From Bacteroidales bacterium (GTDB taxonomy: Bacteria; Bacteroidota; Bacteroidia; Bacteroidales; VadinHA17): a stretch of DNA of 6,280 nt. This document shows positions 1 through 6,280 of this stretch, piece by piece. Positions within the stretch are counted from its first letter, which is position 1; each line of letters opens with the position of its first letter. The notes under the pieces are model-generated. The model was given only the letters and a program-made list of their open reading frames with translations, was not told the DNA's origin and made no database searches. Made by a program: the position numbers and the translations under genes. Where the stretch lies: the NCBI GenBank assembly GCA_003157055.1, contig PMIG01000146.1, positions 2,526 to 8,805 on the forward strand. The letters run 5' to 3'.

Positions 1-1385
1 GGTTCGAGAAGCAGCCTAACCAGCGCAAGCCGTGACCTTTCGCCGCCAGAAAGGACCTTGACTTTTTTATCGATTTCCTCGCCGCGGAAAAGAAAAGCGG
101 CAAGCAGATCCCTCATCTTCGACCTGATATCTCCTTTAGCAATATCATCAATAGTCTCGAAAACTGTCTTTTCACCATTCAGAAGCTCATCCTGGTTCTG
201 GGCAAAATAACCGATTTTAACATTATGCCCTATCTTAAGTGAACCCTCATAATCAAGTTCTCCGATTATGATCCTTGAAAAAGTCGTTTTCCCTTCACCG
301 TTACGACCCACAAATGCCACCTTATCTCCCCTGTGGATCTTGAAATCGATATGCTGCAGAACATTAAGGGATCCGAAGCTCTTTGACAGGTTTTCAGCTT
401 CTACGACATTGGTCCCGGAGTGGGGCGAGGGAGGAAACCTGAGGTTCATTGCGCTCATATCCTCTTCGTCGACTTCAAGCCTTTCAACCTTATTCAGCTG
501 CTTTATTTTTGACTGGACCTGAACGGCTTTCGTGGCTTTATACCGGAATCTTTCGATGAATTTCTCGGTATCATCTATCATCTTCTGCTGATTCTTGTAG
601 GCTGCCATCTGCTGTTCCCGTCTCTCTTTCCTGAGTTCGACAAACTTTGACCAGGAAGCCTTATAATCATATATCTTCCCCAGCGATATCTCTATTGTCC
701 TGGTTGTCACATTATCAAGAAATGCCCTATCGTGTGAAACCAGAAGAACGGCACCCTTATATGCTGACAGGAAAGATTCGAGCCACTGAATAGATTCGAT
801 ATCAAGGTGGTTTGTTGGTTCGTCGAGCAGGAAAAGTGATGGTTTTTTCAGAAGTATTTTTGCCAGTTCCACTCTCATCCTCCATCCGCCGCTAAGCTCT
901 TTCGTCGGCCTGTCAAAATCAGTTCTTTCAAAACCGAGGCCTATAAGAGTCTTTTCGGCTTCAGCCATGTAATTGCTTCCTCCCAGCATCCTGTATCGCT
1001 CATCTATAACTGACAGATAGTCGCAGAGCTTCAGGTACTCAGCCGATTCGTAGTCAGTTCTGCTCGCTATTTCTAAGCTGCAATGCTCAATTTCTTCGGA
1101 GAGCCCGGTGACCTCGGCAAAGGCAGTTATCACTTCATTTAAAACCGTGGTTGTATCATCGACCTTCATCTGCTGGGGAAGATAACCAATGGTAACCTCC
1201 CGTGACATGTCAACCAGTCCCGAAGTGGGACTCTGCAAACCAGCTATTATCCTAAGAAGCGTGGATTTTCCGGATCCGTTTTTGCCAGCGAGGCCAATCC
1301 GGTCCTGATCATTAATCAGGAAGGAAATATTTGTAAGAAGGTCGAAGCTTCCAAACGAAACCGAAAGATCCTGAACAGAAACCAT
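1..1385 (-). CDS. ABC-F family ATP-binding protein (Uup/YheS/YdiF-like), 3' end beyond window
   Basis: Reading the minus strand from ATG at 1385-1383 gives 461 codons without a stop up to the left edge, so the C-terminal part of the gene is missing. Two ABC ATPase domains lie in one chain with no membrane segments. Domain 1 has Walker A GKNGSGKST (residues 34-42), signature LSGGW (164-168), Walker B LFLLDEPTNHLD (184-195, catalytic Glu189) and H-loop SHDR (217-220). A charged helical linker of about 90 residues (about 235-325), including FIERFRYKATKA, is the ABC-F interdomain arm. Domain 2 has Walker A GRNGEGKTT (360-368) and signature LSGGERSR (445-452); its Walker B lies outside. ABC-F proteins are soluble and act on the ribosome, typically near the E site, relieving stalls or giving antibiotic protection. 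Which of these this one does cannot be read from the sequence; the linker looks like YheS/YdiF-type housekeeping members rather than a known resistance determinant. The start is supported by a promoter match just upstream; the leader would be only about 13 nt and has no Shine-Dalgarno site. Confidence 0.95.
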   Translation of the reverse strand, partial: MVSVQDLSVSFGSFDLLTNISFLINDQDRIGLAGKNGSGKSTLLRIIAGLQSPTSGLVDMSREVTIGYLPQQMKVDDTTTVLNEVITAFAEVTGLSEEIEHCSLEIASRTDYESAEYLKLCDYLSVIDERYRMLGGSNYMAEAEKTLIGLGFERTDFDRPTKELSGGWRMRVELAKILLKKPSLFLLDEPTNHLDIESIQWLESFLSAYKGAVLLVSHDRAFLDNVTTRTIEISLGKIYDYKASWSKFVELRKERREQQMAAYKNQQKMIDDTEKFIERFRYKATKAVQVQSKIKQLNKVERLEVDEEDMSAMNLRFPPSPHSGTNVVEAENLSKSFGSLNVLQHIDFKIHRGDKVAFVGRNGEGKTTFSRIIIGELDYEGSLKIGHNVKIGYFAQNQDELLNGEKTVFETIDDIAKGDIRSKMRDLLAAFLFRGEEIDKKVKVLSGGERSRLALVRLLLE

Positions 1386-1402
1386 TACATATAAAATTGA
1401 CG

Positions 1403-1432
1403 CAAATATAGAAAAAGTAAGCCACCCTCAGA
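1403..1432 (-). promoter_or_regulatory. Bacteroidota-type promoter for the ABC-F gene
   Basis: On the minus strand, positions 1410-1403 read TATATTTG, a full match to the TAnnTTTG -7 element. Eighteen bases further upstream, 1432-1429 reads TCTG, three of four matches to the TTTG -33 element. The predicted transcript would start near 1398, about 13 nt before the ATG at 1385. Support is from motif and position only. Confidence 0.55.
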
Positions 1433-1460
1433 AGCCCATGATTTTAACAGGAGAAAAATC

Positions 1461-1492
1461 CTTGATGCAGTAGCACGTTTTAATTACCTTTG
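1461..1492 (+). promoter_or_regulatory. Bacteroidota-type promoter for rlmD and the genes downstream
   Basis: TACCTTTG at 1485-1492 is a full match to the TAnnTTTG -7 element. CTTG at 1461-1464 (three of four matches to TTTG) lies 20 bp upstream, an acceptable -33 spacing. Transcription would start near 1497-1499, giving a leader of about 85 nt before the preferred rlmD start at 1584. It is back to back with the ABC-F promoter, and the two -7 elements are about 75 bp apart. No other promoter of similar quality is seen ahead of the phosphatase or OLD-like genes. Confidence 0.55.
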
Positions 1493-1583
1493 TGTGCCTG
1501 ATCTAAGGGGAGTTTTTACACCGGTTTTACATTCAGGAAGAATATTAAATTCAGGCAAAAAACGATTAAATAAAAATCAGGAA

Positions 1584-3023
1584 GTGGGAAGGAAGAAAGA
1601 GTTGCCTTTGCTTGAAAAGGTTCTGATAACTGATATAGGTTCTGAAGGAAATGCCATTGCCAGGGTTAACAATCAGGTGGTTTTTGTTCCGATGCTCATT
1701 CCGGGTGATGTTGTCGATATTAAGGTCCGGAAGAAAAGGAAAAAATTCCTTGAGGGAAGGGTTATCAGATTTCATGAATACTCATCTGATCGGATTGCGC
1801 CCTTATGCAGGCATTTCGGCGTTTGCGGAGGTTGCAGCTGGCAGCATCTGCCATACAATCTTCAGCTAAAATACAAACAGAAGCAGGTTACCGATAACCT
1901 GACCCGTATTGGCAAGGTTGAGCTGCCGCCAGTAAATCCGATTTTAGGATCGGCAAACGTTTTTTATTACCGGAATAAGCTTGAATTTACATTTTCTGAC
2001 AAACGCTGGCTTACGCGGGAAGAGTTGAACTCGGATACAGATTTTGAAAAAGAAGATGCCCTGGGTTTTCATATTCCCGGCCTTTTCGATAAGGTGCTTG
2101 ATATAAAAGAGTGCTATTTGCAGCCCGACCCGTCAAATGCAATCCGGGATGCGGTCAGGAGGTATGCTCACCGGAATGCTCTTTCTTTTTTCAATCTCCG
2201 CCAGCAGAGTGGTTTTCTAAGAAACCTCATTATCAGGAATTCAGGTGACGGTAAGGTAATGGTCATTGTAGTATTTTTCCTCGATGAAAAGGAGAGGAGG
2301 GAAGGACTCCTGGATTACATTGCATCGGAATTTTCAATGGTTACATCACTCTTTTATATAATCAATAACAAAAAGAATGATTCTATTACTGATCAGACGC
2401 CTGTCCTTTATAAGGGCGAAGATCACCTGGTCGAGGAGATGGATGGGCTCAGGTTCAGGATAGGCCCTAAATCATTTTATCAGACAAACACACTGCAGGC
2501 CAGGGAGCTTTATCGGATTGCGCGCGATTTTGCGGGGTTGACAGGCAGAGAAATTGTTTATGATCTTTATACCGGGACAGGTACTATTGCAAACTTCGTA
2601 GCATCATCGGCGCAAAAAGTGATCGGTATTGAATATGTTGAAGATGCCGTGAAGGATGCCGCTATCAATTCGAAGATGAATGACATCAAAAACTGTGTCT
2701 TCTTTGCCGGAGATATTAAAGAAGTCCTTAATGAACAGTTTATGGAGATAAATGGACATCCCGATGTGATCATCACAGATCCGCCCAGAGCCGGCATGCA
2801 TGAAGATGTTGTTCAGACAATATTGTCTGCCGCTCCTTCCAGGGTTGTTTATATAAGCTGCAACCCGTCGACACAGGCACGCGATATCCTGTATCTATCT
2901 GAAAAATATGATGTTGTTAAAGTCCAGCCTGTCGATATGTTCCCGCATACGCACCATGTCGAAAATGCCATGCTGCTGATCAGAAAGGAGCCTGTCCCGC
3001 GTTTCGGAGGAAAAGAAAATTAA
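1584..3023 (+). CDS. rlmD: 23S rRNA (uracil(1939)-C5)-methyltransferase RlmD
   Basis: This SAM-dependent enzyme of the TrmA/RlmC/RlmD family methylates C5 of a uridine in 23S rRNA (U1939 in E. coli numbering). From GTG at 1584 it has 479 residues, normal for the family. An N-terminal TRAM RNA-binding domain (about 5-65) is followed by the iron-sulfur cysteines Cys75, Cys81 and Cys84 (C-x5-C-x2-C), with Cys177 as the likely fourth ligand. The methyltransferase domain has FYQTN (298-302), the SAM-binding loop YDLYTGTGT (about 326-334), DPPRAGM (399-405), nucleophile Cys426 in SCNPST and general base Glu460 in HVENAM. The frame is open back to GTG at 1494, but those 30 extra residues look unlike the family and 1494 lies at or before the predicted transcription start. 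Residues after 1584 (GRKKELPLLEKV) resemble the usual N-terminus, so 1584 is preferred. No ATG is available nearby. RlmD is assigned rather than RlmC because of the TRAM domain and the family's usual annotation; site specificity is not proven. Confidence 0.93.
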   Translation: MGRKKELPLLEKVLITDIGSEGNAIARVNNQVVFVPMLIPGDVVDIKVRKKRKKFLEGRVIRFHEYSSDRIAPLCRHFGVCGGCSWQHLPYNLQLKYKQKQVTDNLTRIGKVELPPVNPILGSANVFYYRNKLEFTFSDKRWLTREELNSDTDFEKEDALGFHIPGLFDKVLDIKECYLQPDPSNAIRDAVRRYAHRNALSFFNLRQQSGFLRNLIIRNSGDGKVMVIVVFFLDEKERREGLLDYIASEFSMVTSLFYIINNKKNDSITDQTPVLYKGEDHLVEEMDGLRFRIGPKSFYQTNTLQARELYRIARDFAGLTGREIVYDLYTGTGTIANFVASSAQKVIGIEYVEDAVKDAAINSKMNDIKNCVFFAGDIKEVLNEQFMEINGHPDVIITDPPRAGMHEDVVQTILSAAPSRVVYISCNPSTQARDILYLSEKYDVVKVQPVDMFPHTHHVENAMLLIRKEPVPRFGGKEN

Positions 3024-3058
3024 TGTATCTTTAGCATTCATGGGGTATAAAACAGTTG

Positions 3059-3874
3059 ATGAGCAACAAAAGACAAAATGGTCCTGTTATTGATCCGCTG
3101 ATAAATACTGACAGGCTTGATGATCACCTTGCAAGCCTGAGGTATGCGAGGATAATTCAAAGGGCTCTCATGCCTGATCCCGACCTTCTCAAATCGGTTT
3201 TCAGGGATCATTTCGTTCTCTTTCTGCCACGGGACATTGTCAGCGGTGATTTCTACTACGTGCTGCGTAACAGCTCTTTTATATGTGTTGCTGCCGGTGA
3301 TTGTACCGGTCATGGAGTGCCGGGAGCTCTTCTGAGCATCCTTGGGATCAGCTTCCTTAATGATATACTTCAGTTGCGGAGCGATATGAAGGCAAACAGA
3401 GTACTTAATATGATGAGAGAAAAGATAATGAAGGCGCTTCACCAGACTGGCGATAAAGCTGATACGAAAGACAGCATTGATATAGGATTGGTGATCATCG
3501 ACTGCAATACAGGTGCTATTCAGTTTTCAGGTGCCAACAGGCCTCTCATAAGGGTGAGGAACGGAGAAATTGCCGAATTCAAGCCGGATAAGATGACAAT
3601 CGGTCTTGCTCCCTTGAAAGAGCATTCCTTTACCAATCAGCAGATAAACTCTTTGCCCGGCGATACCTTTTATCTTTTCTCTGACGGGTATTCAGACCAA
3701 TTTGGGGAGATAACTGACAAAAAATTCAAGCACAAGCATCTAAAGGCAGTAATAAGTTCAGTTGCCGGACTTACCCTGAACAATCAAAAAGAGATACTTG
3801 AAAGCACATTTCATGAGTGGAAGGGAAACACGCAGCAGATAGACGATATCCTGGTATTTGGTTTTCAATTATAA
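3059..3874 (+). CDS. Stand-alone SpoIIE/RsbU-type PP2C serine phosphatase
   Basis: The 271-residue protein is almost entirely one PP2C-like SpoIIE domain, a metal-dependent Ser/Thr phosphatase. An N-terminal helix (about 17-40, with LRYARIIQRALMP) is the conserved lead-in that normally joins this domain to a sensor. The core has PRDIVSGDFYYV (57-68, Asp64), AAGDCTGHGVPGAL (78-91, Asp81), SGANRPL (157-163), FSDGYSDQFG (207-216, Asp209) and IDDILVFGF (261-269, Asp262/263). These acidic residues are the expected metal ligands, so the enzyme looks active. No GAF, PAS, TPR, receiver or membrane segment is present, so it is probably cytoplasmic and would get its input from a partner. Relatives such as RsbU and SpoIIE dephosphorylate STAS-domain anti-sigma-factor antagonists, but no STAS protein or kinase is in the window, so the substrate is unknown. 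ATG at 3059 is chosen over the adjacent TTG at 3056. It lies 35 bp after rlmD and 10 bp before the OLD-like gene, suggesting co-transcription. Confidence 0.92.
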   Translation: MSNKRQNGPVIDPLINTDRLDDHLASLRYARIIQRALMPDPDLLKSVFRDHFVLFLPRDIVSGDFYYVLRNSSFICVAAGDCTGHGVPGALLSILGISFLNDILQLRSDMKANRVLNMMREKIMKALHQTGDKADTKDSIDIGLVIIDCNTGAIQFSGANRPLIRVRNGEIAEFKPDKMTIGLAPLKEHSFTNQQINSLPGDTFYLFSDGYSDQFGEITDKKFKHKHLKAVISSVAGLTLNNQKEILESTFHEWKGNTQQIDDILVFGFQL

Positions 3875-3884
3875 TTAGAGTTTT

Positions 3885-6161
3885 ATGATGAAACTGGCAG
3901 CTTTCAGAATCAGGAATTTCAGGTCGATCGTGGATACCGGATGGCAATCTATTTCTCCTGATAACATAACCTGCCTAATCGGTCAGAACGAATCAGGGAA
4001 GACTTCGGTTCTTGAAGGTCTGAAAGTGTTTTATACGGGCTTGATATCTGAAGACGTTCTCCGCAGCGACCTCTCTCTGCCTGAAGTCAGCTGCAGGTTC
4101 ACGATTCCGGAAGGATGGCTGCTGAAGGTTACCAATAATCCCGGAACTGAATTGAAAGAACTGCTTGCAGGGCTGACCCATATTGAGCTGACACGGGCGT
4201 GGATCGCCGATCTTTCATCGGTGATAGTAGTAAGCGGTGAGATCAGTCAATACCTCAATTCACTTGAAGATGCCTGGAGGCTTTACCTGAATGATGTCAC
4301 CATAAAACTACAGCAGGAGATAAACCAGATAAACGAGCTTGAAAATACCCGGGCTGATCTTATAAAAACAGAATCAGATATCAGAACAAAAATTGCAGAA
4401 AACGAACCGGCCCGGAGAGGGTTGAGGTTTTTTAGCAAAAAGCCTTCTGAAAGTGTTTCAGTACAGAGCCCGGGTCTGAAAAACCTGTTAAACGAAACCA
4501 GGAAGCGAAAAGAGGAAATATCGAACGATCTACTGGGCAGACAGGCGATGAAAAAAGCCGGTGAATCATGGAAGAGGCTGAAGGAGAAATATGATCTGCT
4601 CAATGGTCATCTTGCTGAGTTGTCGGTGAAGCTTGAAGAACGCCATCAGAAGATGACCCTTTTAATGAGGCCGGTTGATGACGATGACGATCTTGAATGG
4701 AAAGAAGTTCTTCAGGATTACAGGAAAACAAGGAGTGAAAGGGACCAGCTAAAAGCGGAGCTCGACAGGCACATTGCCATGTCAGGCTATATAATGGATG
4801 GATCGAATGAAGAGGATGCCGCTGTCAGGGTAAATGAAATAATACAATCATATAAATCTGAATACAACAGCGAGATTCTTGGCAAAAAATATTTTGAATT
4901 CTGCCCTGTATTTGAGCTATTTGAGGATTTTGGCAGTCTTCTTCCGAACCGTATCGATATGGAGGATATTATTACGGGAAATGAGCAGGTAGAAGGATAT
5001 AAGGCGGCCCGTAATTTCCTATCTATAGCACAGCTTGATTACTCCTTCTTTCAGCAACCATCAAGCAGGATACTTAAGCAGAAAATTGAAAACCTGAACC
5101 AGTCTCTTACACACAATTTTCAGGATTTCTGGCAGCAGTCAATAGGCCGAAACAATAAGATTCACATACAATTTGAACTGGATCATTACAGTGCATCCTA
5201 TGGTGACAAAGCCGGCAAGCCCTACCTCGAATTCTGGATCAAGGATGAAGGGGAAAGACTATATCCCAAGCAGAGAAGCCGCGGAGTTCGCTGGTTCCTT
5301 TCCTTTTACATGGAGCTAAAGGCTTCGGCAAATGTAAATAAGCAGATGGTTTTACTGGTCGATGAACCGGGAGTAAGCCTGCATGCGAGGGCACAGGAGG
5401 ATGTTCTCAAGGTATTTGAGGATATCAAGGAAAAGATACAGGTGATATATACCACACATTCCCCGCATCTTGTAGAAATAAACAAGCTTCACCGGGTACT
5501 GGCTGTCCAGAGGGATGATCTTGACAGCCTGAGGAGCACAACGCGTATTCTTGATCCGCTAAGTCTGTCTGCTGCTTCTCCCGATACACTCAGCCCGCTT
5601 CAGAGTATCCTGGGTAATCCTTTGGCAGGTGAAGGTTTCTCGAATAAAAAATTCAACCTGGTCATCAACAATACCGGATCCTTCTATATCCTAAATGCGA
5701 TAATTTATCTCATGGGCTTCAAGGGAAAGATAAGCGTGATTCCTTCAACAGGTGTTTCAAACATACCCTTATTATGTAATATCCTGATGGGATGGGGACT
5801 CGATTTTGCTGTGATACTTTTTGATAATGAAAATGAGATAAGGATAGGGGAGCTTTTAAAGGAATCTCTTTATAAAACAGATTCCGACAACCGGGAGATG
5901 ATTCTCAAAATGAAGGATGGGGTTCATGATTCCGAGGACCTCTTATCGACACTGGATTTTAAAAATTTTATCCTTAAATCTAGGGAGGGAATAACTGTTT
6001 CAAACTCTGAGTTTGTGCGTGAACACGAGATGCCGAGGAACTTTCTCTTCTCGCGCTTCTTGTCCGATGTGAAGGCCGGATTGATTAAAATACAGGATTT
6101 TGACGAAGAGAGTACCGAGAATTTCCGAATGGTAATAGGGATGTTCAAAGTGTTGAAATAA
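3885..6161 (+). CDS. OLD-like AAA ATPase with a degenerate C-terminal TOPRIM-like domain
   Basis: This 758-residue protein has the plan of OLD (overcoming lysogenization defect) family ATPase-nucleases. A split ABC-type ATPase (AAA_15/AAA_21-like) begins with KLAAFRIRNFRSI and Walker A GQNESGKTS (33-41). A long charged helical insertion (about 135-300), probably coiled coil, includes an Asp run at 265-269. The second ATPase half has a signature-like SRGVRWFLSF (465-474), Walker B VLLVDEPGVSLH (489-500, Asp493 and Glu494) and THSPH (524-528), so ATP hydrolysis should be intact. The C-terminal part aligns by eye with OLD TOPRIM: strand LVINNTGSFYIL (592-603), IPSTGVSNIP (619-628), VILFDNE (643-649) and SEDLL (683-687). 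Asn595 occupies the usual catalytic Glu position, the following Ser-Asp is Gly598-Ser599, and Asp-x-Asp is Asp647-x-Glu649. Nuclease activity is therefore doubtful. OLD relatives include phage-defence proteins such as GajA. ATG at 3885 or 3888 could be the start. The 10-bp gap to the phosphatase gene implies co-expression. The function is unknown. Confidence 0.88.
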   Translation: MMKLAAFRIRNFRSIVDTGWQSISPDNITCLIGQNESGKTSVLEGLKVFYTGLISEDVLRSDLSLPEVSCRFTIPEGWLLKVTNNPGTELKELLAGLTHIELTRAWIADLSSVIVVSGEISQYLNSLEDAWRLYLNDVTIKLQQEINQINELENTRADLIKTESDIRTKIAENEPARRGLRFFSKKPSESVSVQSPGLKNLLNETRKRKEEISNDLLGRQAMKKAGESWKRLKEKYDLLNGHLAELSVKLEERHQKMTLLMRPVDDDDDLEWKEVLQDYRKTRSERDQLKAELDRHIAMSGYIMDGSNEEDAAVRVNEIIQSYKSEYNSEILGKKYFEFCPVFELFEDFGSLLPNRIDMEDIITGNEQVEGYKAARNFLSIAQLDYSFFQQPSSRILKQKIENLNQSLTHNFQDFWQQSIGRNNKIHIQFELDHYSASYGDKAGKPYLEFWIKDEGERLYPKQRSRGVRWFLSFYMELKASANVNKQMVLLVDEPGVSLHARAQEDVLKVFEDIKEKIQVIYTTHSPHLVEINKLHRVLAVQRDDLDSLRSTTRILDPLSLSAASPDTLSPLQSILGNPLAGEGFSNKKFNLVINNTGSFYILNAIIYLMGFKGKISVIPSTGVSNIPLLCNILMGWGLDFAVILFDNENEIRIGELLKESLYKTDSDNREMILKMKDGVHDSEDLLSTLDFKNFILKSREGITVSNSEFVREHEMPRNFLFSRFLSDVKAGLIKIQDFDEESTENFRMVIGMFKVLK

Positions 6162-6203
6162 GTAGGTAATTATTTTGCACTTACTACTTGTTTTTCTATT
6201 TTT
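6160..6203 (+). terminator. Probable intrinsic terminator after the OLD-like gene
   Basis: AAGTAGGTAA (6160-6169) can pair with TTACTACTT (6181-6189), giving nine base pairs with one bulged G and an 11-nt loop. A T-rich tract (6191-6203, interrupted by C and A) follows. The hairpin begins inside the stop codon of the OLD-like gene. The stem is A+T-rich and not very stable, so read-through towards the tRNA is possible. Confidence 0.5.
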
Positions 6204-6204
6204 G
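6174..6204 (+). promoter_or_regulatory. Bacteroidota-type promoter for the tRNA-Ser gene
   Basis: TTTG at 6174-6177, a 19-bp spacer and TATTTTTG at 6197-6204 match both the -33 TTTG and -7 TAnnTTTG elements fully. This is the best promoter match seen in the window. Transcription would begin near 6210, about 45 nt before the tRNA. The promoter lies inside the terminator: its -33 box is in the hairpin loop and its -7 box is in the T-rich tract. Confidence 0.65.
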
Positions 6205-6253
6205 TCGCGCTCGCAGAACAAAGCCTCTTTAGCTGAAGCTACGGAGGGCAAAG

Positions 6254-6280
6254 GGAGAGATGGGTGAGTGGCTTAAACCA
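6254..6280 (+). tRNA. tRNA-Ser, 5' part only (cut by window edge)
   Basis: The last 27 bases read as the 5' part of a class II tRNA. The acceptor strand is GGAGAGA (6254-6260), followed by T8 and G9. The D arm has GGT (6262-6264) pairing with ACC (6277-6279), and its loop contains AGTGGCTTAA with the invariant A14 and GG. The acceptor and D arm resemble bacterial serine tRNAs. The anticodon, variable arm and 3' end lie outside the window, so the isoacceptor cannot be named and serine identity rests on resemblance. Confidence 0.75.

Noticed and set aside
268..522. 84-codon plus-strand open frame inside the ABC-F gene
   Set aside because: It lies opposite the well-supported ABC-F coding sequence, between its linker and second Walker A, and its product resembles no family.
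1438..1473. 11-codon open frame (ATG to TAG) upstream of rlmD, considered as a leader peptide
   Set aside because: It lies upstream of the predicted rlmD transcription start, so it would not be in the transcript.
3038..3442. 134-codon minus-strand open frame opposite the phosphatase gene
   Set aside because: It is antisense to the conserved PP2C motifs, its product has no recognisable domain, and no promoter supports it.
4283..4603. 106-codon minus-strand open frame opposite the OLD-like gene
   Set aside because: It is Ser/Phe-rich, the usual shadow of a Lys/Glu-rich coiled coil on the other strand.
4675..4695. Run of Asp codons in the OLD-like gene, considered as a repeat expansion
   Set aside because: It is only five Asp codons (residues 265-269) with mixed GAT and GAC use in a charged helical insertion, which is ordinary for such regions.
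6000..6251. 83-codon minus-strand open frame across the end of the OLD-like gene and the tRNA promoter
   Set aside because: It runs antisense through the coding end, the hairpin and the promoter, and has no recognisable product.
6254..6280. tRNA-Ser as an integration site for a mobile island carrying the phosphatase/OLD-like pair
   Set aside because: Integration normally uses the 3' part of a tRNA, which is outside the window and away from these genes; no integrase and no direct repeat of the tRNA is visible here.

Overview
The window most likely comes from a member of the Bacteroidota. Three sites outside genes match the TAnnTTTG -7 element typical of that phylum's housekeeping promoters. 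Gene starts lack well-spaced Shine-Dalgarno sequences, G+C is moderate, and the protein sequences have the flavour of Bacteroidota homologues. The assignment is by inspection only.

Layout: positions 1-1385 (minus strand) hold an ABC-F type twin-ATPase gene that starts inside the window and runs off its left edge. A ~200-bp divergent intergenic region (1386-1583) carries back-to-back promoters. On the plus strand follow rlmD (23S rRNA m5U1939 methyltransferase, 1584-3023), a small stand-alone SpoIIE/RsbU-type PP2C phosphatase (3059-3874) and a 758-residue OLD-like AAA ATPase (3885-6161). The gaps are 35 and 10 bp, so the three probably form one transcription unit. A hairpin plus T-rich tract ends that unit, and a near-perfect promoter overlaps it and points at a tRNA-Ser gene whose first 27 bases end the window.

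How the genes fit together: the ABC-F protein and RlmD both act on the ribosome, and the tRNA is also translational, so the flanks look like core housekeeping. The phosphatase/OLD-like pair is the accessory part. The OLD-like protein keeps its ATPase motifs, but its C-terminal TOPRIM-like domain has lost the catalytic glutamate (Asn in its place) and the Ser-Asp that follows it, and has Asp-x-Glu instead of Asp-x-Asp. A tightly coupled SpoIIE phosphatase and an OLD-type ATPase with a probably inactive nuclease domain is the most unusual content here. A role in defence or stress signalling is possible but is inference only. I saw no insertion sequence, CRISPR array or attachment-site repeat.
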